Source of the DNA: Pirellulaceae bacterium
GTDB lineage: Bacteria; Planctomycetota; Planctomycetia; Pirellulales; Pirellulaceae
Assembly (NCBI GenBank): GCA_019636385.1
Contig: JAHBXT010000002.1
Coordinates: 1 to 64,000 of the forward strand
Direction of reading: 5' to 3'
DNA length: 64,000 nucleotides
Below the pieces are notes generated by a model. That model had not been told where the DNA came from. It did no database searches and saw only the letters and a program-made list of their open reading frames with translations. Position numbers and translations under genes: made by a program. Positions 10,134-20,600 of this stretch are shown here, piece after piece. The first letter of the stretch is position 1, and each line of letters begins with the position of its first letter.

Positions 10134-11048
10134 CTACTCTGAGGCTTGTTCCGAAGCAAGCCGACGAGCGACCCGCAGTTTGGCACTGCGCGAACGCGGA
10201 TTCTGCAATACTTCGGCTTCGCTGGCACGAACGGGTTTGCGAGTCACGATTTCCAGGCGATGGTCCTGACGAAAAGCCTGTTTAACCAGACGGTCTTCCA
10301 GCGAATGAAAGCTAATAATCAACAGCCGTCCGCCACTGCGCAGGCAGTTCGGCAACGACTCGAGTGCGGCTTGCAGGATTTGTAATTCTTGATTGACGGC
10401 GATGCGCAAGGCTTGAAAAGTGCGCGTAGCCGGGTCGACTCGCCCATGTTTGAATCCGCCGCGGCTTGGACGTCCTCTTGGAACACACGAATAGATCAAC
10501 TCACGCAATTGATCTGCAGTGCGAATTGGTTGCAGGCGCCGCGATTGCACGATACGACTGGCGATGCGCCGGCTGAAGCGTTCTTCGCCATACTGATAAA
10601 TGGTGTCGGCAATACTCTTTTCGTCAGCGCTTGCTAACCATTGCCAAGCGGGCTGTCCCGAGCTGGGGTCAAACCGCATGTCTAATTCGCCGTCGGCTTG
10701 AAAGCTAAATCCGCGCTGCTGGTCATGCAGTTGATCAGAACTAAGTCCCAAGTCCAGCAAGATTCCGTCGGCAGCGGGCCAACGTAGTTCGCTAAGTACA
10801 TTGCTGGTCTGGTGGTATGATGCCTGACGCACTTGGGTGGGTAATGGAAATAAGCATTGCAATCGCTCGGTCGCAGCAGGATCGCGATCCAGAATCAACA
10901 ATCTGCCTCGAGAACCAATGCGGTTCAGCAGCAATTGCGCATGGCCACCCCCGCCACCGGTTCCATCCACCCATGTTTCTCCTTCGGCGGGTTGGCCCAA
11001 CGCCACGATTTCCTCAGGCAGTACCGGCACATGCTGGGTTTCGAGCAT
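10134..11048 (-). CDS. rsmH: 16S rRNA (cytosine(1402)-N4)-methyltransferase RsmH
   Basis: Methylates N4 of C1402 in the decoding centre of 16S rRNA. Recognisable family sequence starts immediately with HVPVLPEEIVAL, then the SAM-binding WVDGTGGGGGHAQLLL, ILDRDPAA, and the signature LGLSSDQLHDQQRGFSF with DMRFD. The C-terminal part contains FHSLEDRLVKQAFR and ends with an Arg-rich tail. ATG 11048 (MLETQHVPVL) fits the family N-terminus; ATG 11111 is also in frame. In most bacteria this gene (mraW) opens the dcw cell-division cluster; here it stands alone. Confidence 0.96.
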   Translation of the reverse strand: MLETQHVPVLPEEIVALGQPAEGETWVDGTGGGGGHAQLLLNRIGSRGRLLILDRDPAATERLQCLFPLPTQVRQASYHQTSNVLSELRWPAADGILLDLGLSSDQLHDQQRGFSFQADGELDMRFDPSSGQPAWQWLASADEKSIADTIYQYGEERFSRRIASRIVQSRRLQPIRTADQLRELIYSCVPRGRPSRGGFKHGRVDPATRTFQALRIAVNQELQILQAALESLPNCLRSGGRLLIISFHSLEDRLVKQAFRQDHRLEIVTRKPVRASEAEVLQNPRSRSAKLRVARRLASEQASE

Positions 11049-11181
11049 AAATTCACTAGAGCCACGAACGTGGCGGAACACTGCAAAATCATTTGCTACA
11101 GGGCTGAACAAACTATTATTCGGTCTATAATAACAAGTTCCGCCCCCTGAAGCGACTAGAAACTGCGGGGCGGTTTGGTAG

Positions 11182-11201
11182 GTAGCTACCGTCGCCAGAC
11201 G
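11182..11201 (+). repeat. Dispersed intergenic repeat, copy B
   Basis: GTAGCTACCGTCGCCAGACG is, base for base, the reverse complement of 31870-31889. It continues into GTGGCGGTGTTTATGTTAC, which is also loosely shared with the copy at 27999-28058. It lies between the divergent rsmH and MoxR genes, about 100 bases before the MoxR start. Confidence 0.7.
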
Positions 11202-11296
11202 GTGGCGGTGTTTATGTTACTTCATGCTCTTGGCGAGCGTGGCTACCAGTTGTGGCGGTCGTAACGGACAGTTTTGTACTCGATTAGCAGTCTACT

Positions 11297-12316
11297 ATGA
11301 GTCTACAGGTGCGGGCGGAAACATCGTTGAGTGGAGATGACGTCGAGGCGATAGATCAGTTGCGAACGGCCTACCGTCGGCTGGTGGACGAGCTGGGGCG
11401 AGTCATCGTGGGGCAGCGCCAGACTATCGAGCAGCTGGCCATCTGCCTGTTCGCCCGGCGTCATGCGCTGCTGATGGGCGTACCAGGACTGGCCAAAACA
11501 TTGCTGGTCAGCAAGTTGGCTGAAACCATGTCGCTGAAGTTCAGTCGCATTCAGTTCACGCCAGACTTGATGCCGATGGATATCACCGGCACCGATATCC
11601 TTCAGGAAAATGAGGGCGGGCGACGCGAATTTCAATTCGTCCCTGGGCCGGTGTTTGCGCACATCGTCTTGGCCGACGAAATCAACCGGGCGCCACCTAA
11701 GACGCAAGCCGCCATGTTGGAAGCCATGCAAGAGCATCGCGTTACCGTGCTGGGGAAAGCCTTTGCTCTGGATGACCCATTTATGGTTCTGGCGACACAG
11801 AATCCGGTTGAACAGGAAGGTACCTATCCGTTACCCGAAGCGCAACTGGATCGCTTCATGTCGTTAATCGAACTGGATTATCCCAACGAGCAAGAAGAGA
11901 TTCAAATTGCCAAGACCACCACCGGTGATGCGCTGCCGGAACTGGAACATTTAATGACTGCGCAACAGATCATTGCCTATCAGCATCTGGTGCGTCGTGT
12001 GCCGGTGCCAGACCATATCTATACCTATGCCGCGCGGCTGGTCCGGCGCACTCGGCCTGGTGGCGAGACAGCTCCCTCGTGGTTGAAACCGCTGGTCGCT
12101 TGGGGGGCAGGCCCACGCGCCGTTCAAAATCTGATTTTGGGTGCCAAAGCCCGAGCGGCATTACAAGGCAGTTATATGGTTCGCGTACAGGATGTCCAAG
12201 CTGTAGCCCCGTCGGTGCTGACGCACAGAGTCATTACGACGTTTGCTGCGCAGGCCGAACGTGTCGGCTCGAAGGATATCATTCGCCGATTGATTCAAGA
12301 AACTCCAGACGCATAA
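11297..12316 (+). CDS. MoxR family AAA+ ATPase
   Basis: 339-residue MoxR ATPase, thought to act as a chaperone that remodels or activates VWA-domain partners. It has Walker A as a variant (LLMGVPGLAKTLLV), Walker B (IVLADEINRAPPKTQAAMLEAMQE), sensor 1 (LATQNPVEQEGTYPLPEAQLDRF) and the C-terminal lid domain. It is the first gene of a five-gene operon: DUF58 follows after 37 bases, then two VWA membrane proteins and a large coiled-coil protein. MoxR next to DUF58 and BatA-type genes is a widely conserved arrangement. Confidence 0.95.
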   Translation: MSLQVRAETSLSGDDVEAIDQLRTAYRRLVDELGRVIVGQRQTIEQLAICLFARRHALLMGVPGLAKTLLVSKLAETMSLKFSRIQFTPDLMPMDITGTDILQENEGGRREFQFVPGPVFAHIVLADEINRAPPKTQAAMLEAMQEHRVTVLGKAFALDDPFMVLATQNPVEQEGTYPLPEAQLDRFMSLIELDYPNEQEEIQIAKTTTGDALPELEHLMTAQQIIAYQHLVRRVPVPDHIYTYAARLVRRTRPGGETAPSWLKPLVAWGAGPRAVQNLILGAKARAALQGSYMVRVQDVQAVAPSVLTHRVITTFAAQAERVGSKDIIRRLIQETPDA

Positions 12317-12353
12317 TCACAGCCACTGTGGCGATTGATGCCACCTGACAAGC

Positions 12354-13265
12354 ATGGCCACAGAACGCCGCACAAGCCGACTCGTCGATCCGGCCAAGTT
12401 GTCAGAACTGGGGGCTCTGCCGCTATTGGCTCGCCAAGCGATGTTGGGCAACGTCTCCGGACGGCATGCGAGTCCGCACCGCGGTGCCAGTGTCGAATTT
12501 GCCGAGTATCGGCGGTACGTTCCCGGCGACGACTTGCGACGATTGGACTGGCGAGCCTATGGGCGCTCCGATCGCTTCTACGTCAAGGAATTCGAAGCGG
12601 ACACGAACTTACGCCTGATGTTGGTTGTCGATGCCAGCGGATCGATGGGCGTGCCTTGTTCGGCCGGAACCAAATTGGACTATGCTTGCCGGATGTCCGC
12701 TGCGCTCAGCTATTTAGCGATTCAGCAGGGCGATGCGGTGGGACTGGCCTGTGTGTCCGATTCCATTGTGCAGCAAGTGCCACCGCGGCGCAATCCGGCT
12801 CACTGGTCCACGCTGCTGGATCACTTGGAGGGCGCTAAAGCGCGCGGCGAAACCCAACTCCCCCGGTTGCTGCATGAACTGGCGGAGACCGTGCGGCAGC
12901 GGGCGTTAGTCATCATCATTTCGGACCTGTTCGTCCAGCCGGCCGAACTGCGTGACTGTTTCGAGCATCTGCGGTTTCGCAAGCACGATGTCGTGGCCTT
13001 TCATTTGTTGGACACCGATGAATTGCGCTTTAACATTCAGCGCCCCACACGTTTCGTGGATCCTGAAGGCGGCGCAGCCATGTTCGCCGACCCTGTCGAG
13101 ATTGCTGATCGCTATCTGCAAGCGATGTCGCATTACCTGAACGAGCTGAAGCAGGCCACGTTGGAGACCGCAGTAGACTATCGCCGTGTAGAGGTCGATC
13201 AGCCGTATCAGCAGGCGATTCGCAATTTCCTGATCGATCGCGCGCATCAGCGGAGGTCGCGATGA
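12354..13265 (+). CDS. DUF58 domain protein (VWA-like)
   Basis: 303-residue soluble protein of the DUF58 family. The hallmark RRYVPGDDLRRLDWRAYGR lies near residues 60-80, followed by a VWA-like domain with metal-site motif DASGSM. No transmembrane segment is visible. DUF58 proteins are the usual partner of MoxR ATPases. The stop overlaps the ATG of the next gene by four bases (ATGA), which indicates tight co-translation with the BatA-type protein. Confidence 0.92.
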   Translation: MATERRTSRLVDPAKLSELGALPLLARQAMLGNVSGRHASPHRGASVEFAEYRRYVPGDDLRRLDWRAYGRSDRFYVKEFEADTNLRLMLVVDASGSMGVPCSAGTKLDYACRMSAALSYLAIQQGDAVGLACVSDSIVQQVPPRRNPAHWSTLLDHLEGAKARGETQLPRLLHELAETVRQRALVIIISDLFVQPAELRDCFEHLRFRKHDVVAFHLLDTDELRFNIQRPTRFVDPEGGAAMFADPVEIADRYLQAMSHYLNELKQATLETAVDYRRVEVDQPYQQAIRNFLIDRAHQRRSR

Positions 13266-15406
13266 GCTTTCTGCAGCCTTGGCTGCTGTGGGCCTTGCCG
13301 CTTATGGTGCTGCCTATAGTGATTCATTTTATTAACCAGTGGCGGTACCAAACGCGATTATGGGCCCCGATGATGTTCTTGTTGCAAGCCAATCGGCTCA
13401 GCAGCGGGTTCGCAAAGCTGCGACAATGGTTGATTTTGGCTCTGCGGACACTGGCTATAGCCGCACTGATCCTAGCCATCAGCCGACCGCTATCGAGTGG
13501 CTTTTGGAGTTTGCTGGGCGGTAGCCGCGCAGACACGACGTTGGTGCTGATGGATCGTTCGCCCAGCATGCAAATGCAAGGTAGCGGTTCGAGCGAATCC
13601 AAGTTGGCATCGGCCAAGCGGCAGATGGCCGACGCGCTGACGACCTTGGGTTCAGCGCACTGGGTAGCCATCGACTCGGCTTCGGCTCAGGCACAAGAGT
13701 ATGACAGCCTGGCGGCTCTGATGGATGCACCAGTACTGACCGGCAATAGTGCCGCGGCCAATATGACGCAGATGATGTATGCGGTGCTCGAATATCTGCA
13801 ACGCAATAAGCCTGGAGCGGCTGAAATCTGGATTGGCACTGATCTGCAGTCGGCTGACTGGAATGCCGATAGTGGCGATTGGGCATGGCTGCGGCAAAGC
13901 TTTGCGTCGTTGCCGCAAAGCGTACGCTTCCGGTTGTTGGCCTACCCAGACATGCAGTCAGAAAATTTATCGATTCGCGTGACCGACGCGCGGCGCCAGG
14001 CGGAAACCGATAGCGGTGGAGTCAGTCACAATTTTCTCGTCCTATCGGTAGACGTATTTCGATCTGGTGAAGGGGCGCCGCCGGCGCGTTCGGTACCAGT
14101 GCAGTTGGAGCTGTCGGGGGTTCGCAGTCGATTGCAGGTCGAACTGAGCGGTTCCGGCGGACAGTTGCGAGAATACCGCATACCTCTGCCAGCCGGAGTG
14201 CAGTCGGGCTGGGGCCGAGTTGAACTGCCTGCCGATGCCAACCCCGCCGACAACGAATTCTTTTTTGTATTCAGCCAGTCGGCAGCGCGGCGAGTTGTGT
14301 TGGTGACGGATGACCCCGCTGCCGCTCGACCATTGCAGATTGCCGCCAGTATCTCCGCCGATGGTGTCAGCCAAACGCAATTGGAGCAGGCGCTGCCAGG
14401 GAGCTTGAGTTCTTCCCAGTTGGAAGACACAGCCCTAGTCGTGTGGCATGCAGCGTTACCCGATGAAGTTTCCGCAGCCATGCTTGACCATTATTTGTCG
14501 CAGGGTGGTCAAGTCGTTTTTTTCCCACCGGCATCGCTAGTCCATCGAACGCATGACCCGTCGCGTGCCTATCGCGACGTACGCTGGGTCGAGTGGATCG
14601 AGCATTCGCAATTGCCTCTGGCGGTAACCAACTGGCGCGGTGACCAAGACTTGCTGGCCGCTACGCAGAGCGGTGCCGGTCTGCCGGTCGGTCAACTAGA
14701 AATTCGCGGGCACGCGACTCTGGACAGCCAACAGGAGATGACTCAATTGGCTGCACTGGATGGTGGTCACAGTTTGTTGGCACGCTTGCCAACATCCAGC
14801 GGTGGAGTCTACTTCTGCACCGCTAGTCCAGATGTGCAATTGTCGTCGTTGGCGGAAGAAGGCATCGTGCTGTACGTGGTTATTCAGCGCGCCATTGAGC
14901 AAGGACAGCTGGCCGTGCGCGGATTACAAATGCGTTCGGCTGGTCCACCTACGAATCCGGCTGCACCAATTGTCTCCGATTCGAAGGAAACATCTCAGGC
15001 AATGGTTGCGTCTGAAGGAGATACCAATCAACCACAGTCGCTGGCGCAGATCGCATCAAAATCTGTTGCCTGGGAGCAAGTTGTTGGCCCACCCGCACTA
15101 TCCACCGAGTTTGCGTGCCACGCTGGAATTTATCGCGAGGGTGAGCGTCTGTTGGCTGTAAATCGCCCGCTGGCTGAGGATCAGTATACCACGCTACCCG
15201 ACGACAAGCTGGCGGCATTGTTCGAAGGATTGCAGATGCAGCGAGTCGACCGTCAGGCGGGTAGCTCCAGCAGCATTTTGCGCGAAATATGGAGGCTGTT
15301 CTTGATTGCTGTCGTGGGTGCTCTGCTGTTCGAGGCTGCTCTGTGCATCCCAAGACGCCGCCCCGATCCCAGCGGCCAGCCAGCAGCTTTCCCGCTGCGC
15401 AGCTAG
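13262..15406 (+). CDS. BatA-type membrane protein with VWA domain
   Basis: 714 residues. The N-terminus is a BatA domain: a hydrophobic helix (LLWALPLMVLPIVIHFI) followed by an arginine/tryptophan segment and a second helix (LILALRTLAIAALILAI). A VWA domain follows with MIDAS motif DRSPS. The middle ~400 residues are beta-rich and extracytoplasmic, and a single C-terminal helix (LFLIAVVGALLFEAAL) precedes a short Arg/Pro tail. It overlaps DUF58 by four bases. It is probably an envelope partner of the MoxR ATPase; the process it serves is unknown. Confidence 0.85.
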   Translation: MSFLQPWLLWALPLMVLPIVIHFINQWRYQTRLWAPMMFLLQANRLSSGFAKLRQWLILALRTLAIAALILAISRPLSSGFWSLLGGSRADTTLVLMDRSPSMQMQGSGSSESKLASAKRQMADALTTLGSAHWVAIDSASAQAQEYDSLAALMDAPVLTGNSAAANMTQMMYAVLEYLQRNKPGAAEIWIGTDLQSADWNADSGDWAWLRQSFASLPQSVRFRLLAYPDMQSENLSIRVTDARRQAETDSGGVSHNFLVLSVDVFRSGEGAPPARSVPVQLELSGVRSRLQVELSGSGGQLREYRIPLPAGVQSGWGRVELPADANPADNEFFFVFSQSAARRVVLVTDDPAAARPLQIAASISADGVSQTQLEQALPGSLSSSQLEDTALVVWHAALPDEVSAAMLDHYLSQGGQVVFFPPASLVHRTHDPSRAYRDVRWVEWIEHSQLPLAVTNWRGDQDLLAATQSGAGLPVGQLEIRGHATLDSQQEMTQLAALDGGHSLLARLPTSSGGVYFCTASPDVQLSSLAEEGIVLYVVIQRAIEQGQLAVRGLQMRSAGPPTNPAAPIVSDSKETSQAMVASEGDTNQPQSLAQIASKSVAWEQVVGPPALSTEFACHAGIYREGERLLAVNRPLAEDQYTTLPDDKLAALFEGLQMQRVDRQAGSSSSILREIWRLFLIAVVGALLFEAALCIPRRRPDPSGQPAAFPLRS

Positions 15407-15446
15407 AGTTATCAATCACCGCCGATTCCTGAATCGCATTCGGAAT

Positions 15447-17648
15447 ATGTTCATGTCATCAACCAGTCTTAGCTTTCAGTTCACTCCGCTGTCGCTGACC
15501 GTCACGGTCATGGCGCTCGCGGCAGTGTGTGGATTGAGCTGGTTTGCCTGGTTGCGCAGCGGTCGGCGGCCGGCAATTGCCGGATTGGAGCTGCTGCGAG
15601 TCGGCATCGTCGGGCTGATCTTGGTGTTGCTTAATCAGCCAGAGACAGTCCAGACGTTTGCGCCTACGGAACTTCCCTGCATAGCAGTTCTGGTCGACCA
15701 ATCGCGGAGCATGCAGACGCGCGATGTGCGCATGCCGGGTTCATCCGAGTCCCTGATACAAGATCGCCAGAGTGCGGCACAACCGCTGCTGGACGATAAG
15801 GGCTGGGAAACTGTCAGCCAGCGATTTAATGTCATCGTTTCTCCATTTGCAAGCGACCAAGAGCGTGGTTTAACCAACATTCACCAGGCTCTCAGCCAAG
15901 CGCAATCCGATCATCCATCATTGAAAGCGATTGTGCTGATTAGCGATGGAGATTGGAACGATGGTCCACCGCCTGTCGAGGCAGCCACCCCATTGCGGGC
16001 CGCACAAATTCCCATTTTCAGCGTACCGTTGGGCAGTCCCTCGCGATTGCCGGATATCGACTTGGTCGGCTTCGACGTCCCTACCTTTGGCGTTGTCGGC
16101 AAGAACGTGCGGGTGCCAATCACTATCGAAAGCTCCCTGCCGCGAGATCATGTGGTGCAGGTCGAGCTGAAGGTTTCCGATGGCGCGACGATCCATCAGC
16201 AGGTACACATCAAAGCCATGGGACGCACGTCGGAACAAATTCTTTGGAAGCCTGAAACGATCGGTGATTACACGCTGCGCCTGACAATTCCTGAGCATCC
16301 CGACGAAATTTTGTCAGAAAATAACTGGCGTGAAGCTCCGATGGCCATTCGCGAAGAGAAGCTCAAGGTGCTGGTCATCGAATCGGTGCCGCGCTGGGAG
16401 TACCGCTTTCTGCGCAACGCACTATCGCGTGATCCCGGTGTGGATGTTCACTGCCTTCTGTTCCACCCAGGGCTAGGCAAAGTGGGTGGTGGTAATCAGG
16501 ACTACATTTCCAGCTTCCCCGAATCGCTCGAGCAACTCGCGCAATATGACGTCGTGTTTTTGGGTGATGTCGGCGTTCAGGAAGGACAGTTGACGAGCCA
16601 GCAGGCAGAGCTGCTCAAAGGATTAGTGGAACAACAGGCCAGCGGCTTGGTGTTTATGCCGGGCATCAAAGGCTATCAGCTCAGTTTGGTGGACTCCGCC
16701 TTGGAACCGCTGTTGCCGGTGGTGCTGGATACATCCCAGCCAATGGGTTGGGGTTCAAGAGAGGCCAGTCAATACGCGCTGACGGAACTAGGACGCAACA
16801 GCTTGCTCACCAAGTTGGCCGACACGGCCGACGACAATCTGCAAGTCTGGGATGCGCTGCCTGGGTTTCAGTGGTACGCCTCCGTGATACGCGCCAAGGC
16901 TGGGACTGATGTGTTGGCTTTGCACCGTGAGGCGTCCAATCAGTTTGGTCGTATTCCGCTGCTGGTAACACGCACGTTCGGCGCGGGAAAGATTCTATTC
17001 ATGGGAACAGACGGGGCCTGGCGTTGGCGTCGTGGCGTGGAAGACCGTTACCACTATCGCTTTTGGGGACAAGTAGTTCGCTGGATGGCCTACCAACGGA
17101 ATATGGCCAAGGGCGAACTGATGCGTTTGTATTACTCGCCTGAACAACCACAAGTCCGCCAGACGGTGGCTCTGAGCGCCAACATCACGAGCACCGGCGG
17201 CGAACCGCTCAGCCAAGGCACTGCGTCGGCACGCATCGTAGCGCCCTCGGGGCACACTAAAGTAGTCCAGTTTTCCAGCAGCGGCGATCAGTGGGGAGCC
17301 TTTGCTGGCCAGTTCACCCCGTCCGAGCCGGGGACACACCAGGTTGTACTGAGTTGTCAGGAGAATGATGCAGAATTAAAAGCACAAATCTTCGTACAAG
17401 GCCGCAGTTTGGAGCAAATCGGTCGTCCAGTCCGGCTGGACGTAATGGAAGAACTGGCTCGAATCAGTCGAGGTAAAATGATTCAGGATGGGCGGCTGGC
17501 CGAGTTGTTGCAGGCCATCGAGTCAATTGCCGATTCCCCACCGGCGGTACGCCGCGTGGCGCTGTGGAGCCATCCGTGGGCTGCAGCGCTGCTGGTGACG
17601 ATGCTTGCCGCCTTGTGGATTGGACGTAAAGTGGTGGGTGTGATTTGA
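15447..17648 (+). CDS. VWA membrane protein with glutamine-amidotransferase-like domain
   Basis: 733 residues. Two N-terminal helices (residues ~10-30 and 45-62) precede a VWA domain with the MIDAS motif DQSRS. After an Ig-like stretch comes a segment beginning KVLVIESVPRWEYRFLRNAL that resembles the class-I glutamine-amidotransferase-like fold seen in this protein family; no Cys-His-Glu triad is evident. A C-terminal helix (WAAALLVTMLAALWIG) ends the protein. ATG 15447 is used because the frame extension to 15306 overlaps the upstream gene and lacks a signal-like sequence. It is the fourth gene of the MoxR operon and faces the same membrane topology problem as the BatA protein. Confidence 0.82.
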   Translation: MFMSSTSLSFQFTPLSLTVTVMALAAVCGLSWFAWLRSGRRPAIAGLELLRVGIVGLILVLLNQPETVQTFAPTELPCIAVLVDQSRSMQTRDVRMPGSSESLIQDRQSAAQPLLDDKGWETVSQRFNVIVSPFASDQERGLTNIHQALSQAQSDHPSLKAIVLISDGDWNDGPPPVEAATPLRAAQIPIFSVPLGSPSRLPDIDLVGFDVPTFGVVGKNVRVPITIESSLPRDHVVQVELKVSDGATIHQQVHIKAMGRTSEQILWKPETIGDYTLRLTIPEHPDEILSENNWREAPMAIREEKLKVLVIESVPRWEYRFLRNALSRDPGVDVHCLLFHPGLGKVGGGNQDYISSFPESLEQLAQYDVVFLGDVGVQEGQLTSQQAELLKGLVEQQASGLVFMPGIKGYQLSLVDSALEPLLPVVLDTSQPMGWGSREASQYALTELGRNSLLTKLADTADDNLQVWDALPGFQWYASVIRAKAGTDVLALHREASNQFGRIPLLVTRTFGAGKILFMGTDGAWRWRRGVEDRYHYRFWGQVVRWMAYQRNMAKGELMRLYYSPEQPQVRQTVALSANITSTGGEPLSQGTASARIVAPSGHTKVVQFSSSGDQWGAFAGQFTPSEPGTHQVVLSCQENDAELKAQIFVQGRSLEQIGRPVRLDVMEELARISRGKMIQDGRLAELLQAIESIADSPPAVRRVALWSHPWAAALLVTMLAALWIGRKVVGVI

Positions 17649-17690
17649 ACCGGCTCTACGATAGCTTGAAACAGCAAGGTCACCGTTCCA

Positions 17691-20600
17691 ATGTCTAGCG
17701 CTGAAAGCATGAACCGACCGCAGCGGCCCGACAGCCAGTTGCAATTGCCAGCCTCGTTGCGCCGGCAAATGCTAGAGTTTCGCGCGTACGTTTGGTCGAC
17801 CAAACTGGCCGAGGCGTTTGCCGCTGCGCTCGTCGCCCTGTTACTGGCCTATCTGACGGTGTATTTTGTCGATCGACAATACGATACGCCGCTGTGGCTG
17901 CGATGGACTGTGTTTGTCGTGGCGGTATTGGTCTGGTTGCTCGTGCCCTACGCTGCCCAGCGCTGGGTTTGGCGGCAACGTCGATGGGAGCAACTTGCCC
18001 GACTGCTCCGCCGCCGCGACGCTGGCGTGGGTGATGAGTTGTTGAGCGTCATCGAGTTGTCTGCCAGCCATCGCGAGCTGCAGCGCTCTCCAGCGCTGTG
18101 CCAAGCCGCCATCGAGCAGGTGGCCGAGCGCGCGGCCGGTAGAGACTTGCGCAGTGCGGCACCCCAGCATCAACTGCGTCCGCTGATCGTGGCGGCAACG
18201 GTCGCGCTGGCATGTGCCATCGGGTTGCTGCTGTATTATCCACTGGCGGCGAGCAACGCTTGGCAACGACTCTTGCAGCCCTGGCGAAACACGGCGCGCT
18301 ACACCTTTACGTCATTACAGCCGCTGCCCGAAAGTTTGATTGTTGCACATGGGGAACCGATTTCGCTGAAGGTAAAACTGAGTGAGCGATCGGCTCGAGT
18401 TCCTCAGGTGGCGCAGGTGCGCATCGGTAACTTGCCACCCATAGTGGCTCCGCTGGAAGCAGCCAGTTACGACTTTCAGCTAGCTGCTCAAACAAACTAT
18501 GTTGTGGTGCGAGTATCTGCAGGTGACGATTACCACGACATGAAACTGCGTCCCAAGTTGCGCCCCGAGTTGTCGTCACTGATCGCCTCGGTTCGCTTGC
18601 CTGACTACCTACAGCGCGATGAATTGCAAGAATTCGATGTGCGTTCGGGGGTAGTGTCGGCCGTGGTGGGCAGCCAGTATCAATTAACCGGGACGGCAAC
18701 GGCGGAGCTGCAATCGGCCCAATTCGACGGTTTGCCGATCGATGTTCAGGGAGACCGCTTGATTGCCCCACCGCGTGAAGTAGTCGAAGAAGAGTTGACG
18801 GTCACGCTGTCCTGGTTGGATCGCGATGGGTTGACCGGTCGCGAGCCGTTGCAGGTTCAGGTGAAACCGCTAATCGATGAGCCACCTGCAATCACAGTAC
18901 AGGACTTATCACGGCAGATGGTGGTGTTGGAGACGGAGCAAATTAACTTCCAAGTTTTGGCGGCTGACGATTTCGGAATTCGTCGCATTGGATTGAGTTG
19001 GCGCGGGTTTCAGCAGGCATCGGCCAGCGAAACTGTTGGTGGTAATAGGATAATTGCTGCTGGCGGGCCGCAGGAGAATGCGTTGCAGGTCACTGGCACA
19101 TTCTGTGCCCAGGCCCTTGGCATCGCGCCGCAGCCGATCGAGTTGGTCGTGTGGGCCGAAGACTATCTTCCCGGACGCCCGCCCGCCCAGTCGTCTTCCT
19201 GTACGCTGTTTATTCTGACGGCGGATCAGCATGCAATTTGGATCAACAGTCAGATGAGCAAATGGCATCGCTCGGCGTTGGACGTCCGCGATGCCGAATT
19301 GCAATTGCATCAAGCCAACCAGCGACTTCGCCAGCGTGCTGCGACGGAGCAAGATTCCCAGCAGTTCCTGGAGGACTTGCGGCGCCAGGCCGCGCTGGAA
19401 CAAGCCAATGGCCGTCGCCTGAGTGGGCTTAATCAAACCGGCTCGCAGCTTTTGGCCCAGGCTGCTCGCAACCCCGATATTAGTCCGGCCGATCTCAGTC
19501 GCTGGGCCGAGACGCTGAAGTTGCTAGGCGACATTGCCAGCTCGCGAATGCCCGCCGTGACGGAACTACTGCAACAAGCGGCAAACCAAATAACCGCCGA
19601 TCAAGCAAGGTCCGGCGCCGGTCAGCAGTCCGAAACACCAGCTTTAGAAGGCTCGCAGATTGGAGCCGTTCGCGCAGCGGCCCTCGGCGGCCAATCTTCA
19701 GACGACCAACAGAGCAACGAGCAGGCTCAACAGGAACAGCCGCCGCAACTTCCCCTGCCCAGCATAGTGGATGTTGAATCGAGCCAGCAGGGGACAATGC
19801 CCGAATCGGAGAATCCGAGTGAAAAATCAGATACAGAATCTTCATCAGCCGGGCGATTCGGCTTGCCACAAACTGCGCTGATTGGCCCAACCGGTCCGCC
19901 GCCCGCCGAAAAAGAGGGGGCGCCGCAGGAGCCACCGCCTGCGTTGGACAAGGCGCTGGACGAGCAATTGCAATTGCTGGCCGAATTCGAAAAGATTTCG
20001 GACCAATTGGGCGGTCTGATGGCCAACTTAGAGGGCTCGACTTTAGTCAAACGCCTCAAAGCGGCATCGCGTGAGCAACTGCTGGTGGCACAACGCCTGG
20101 CCGGTCAAATGCAGAACGTCTTTGGAAGCACGTCACCGTTAGCAGAGTCGCAGCTTGAGATGCTTAAATCGTTAGCCGAGTCTGAGCAAAGCAGTAGCCA
20201 AGAGTTGTCATTCATTATGGATGACATGCAGGCATACTTCGATCGTCGGCGATCTGGGGAGTTTAAGACAGTCTTGGAAGAGATGAAGTCATCGGAGGTT
20301 CTGGTGGCATTACAAAAGCTTGGCAACGATCTGTTGGTCGAACATGGACTGTCGATCGCTCAGGCTGAATATTGGGCCGATACGCTGGATCGCTGGGCCG
20401 AGGACTTGGTGGAGACGGCTTCTGGCGACGAGGAAAGCAAGCCGAGTGGAACTAGCCAGTCGTTGCCACCAGCTATTGTGCTCAAGCTATTGCGCATCCT
20501 GGAGGGTGAGGTCAACTTGCGCGAAGACACGCGCGTTGCCCAGCAGGCTATGCCGGTTGTGGAACCGGTCCAGCACCAGCAAGAGACGCAGCGATTGGCT

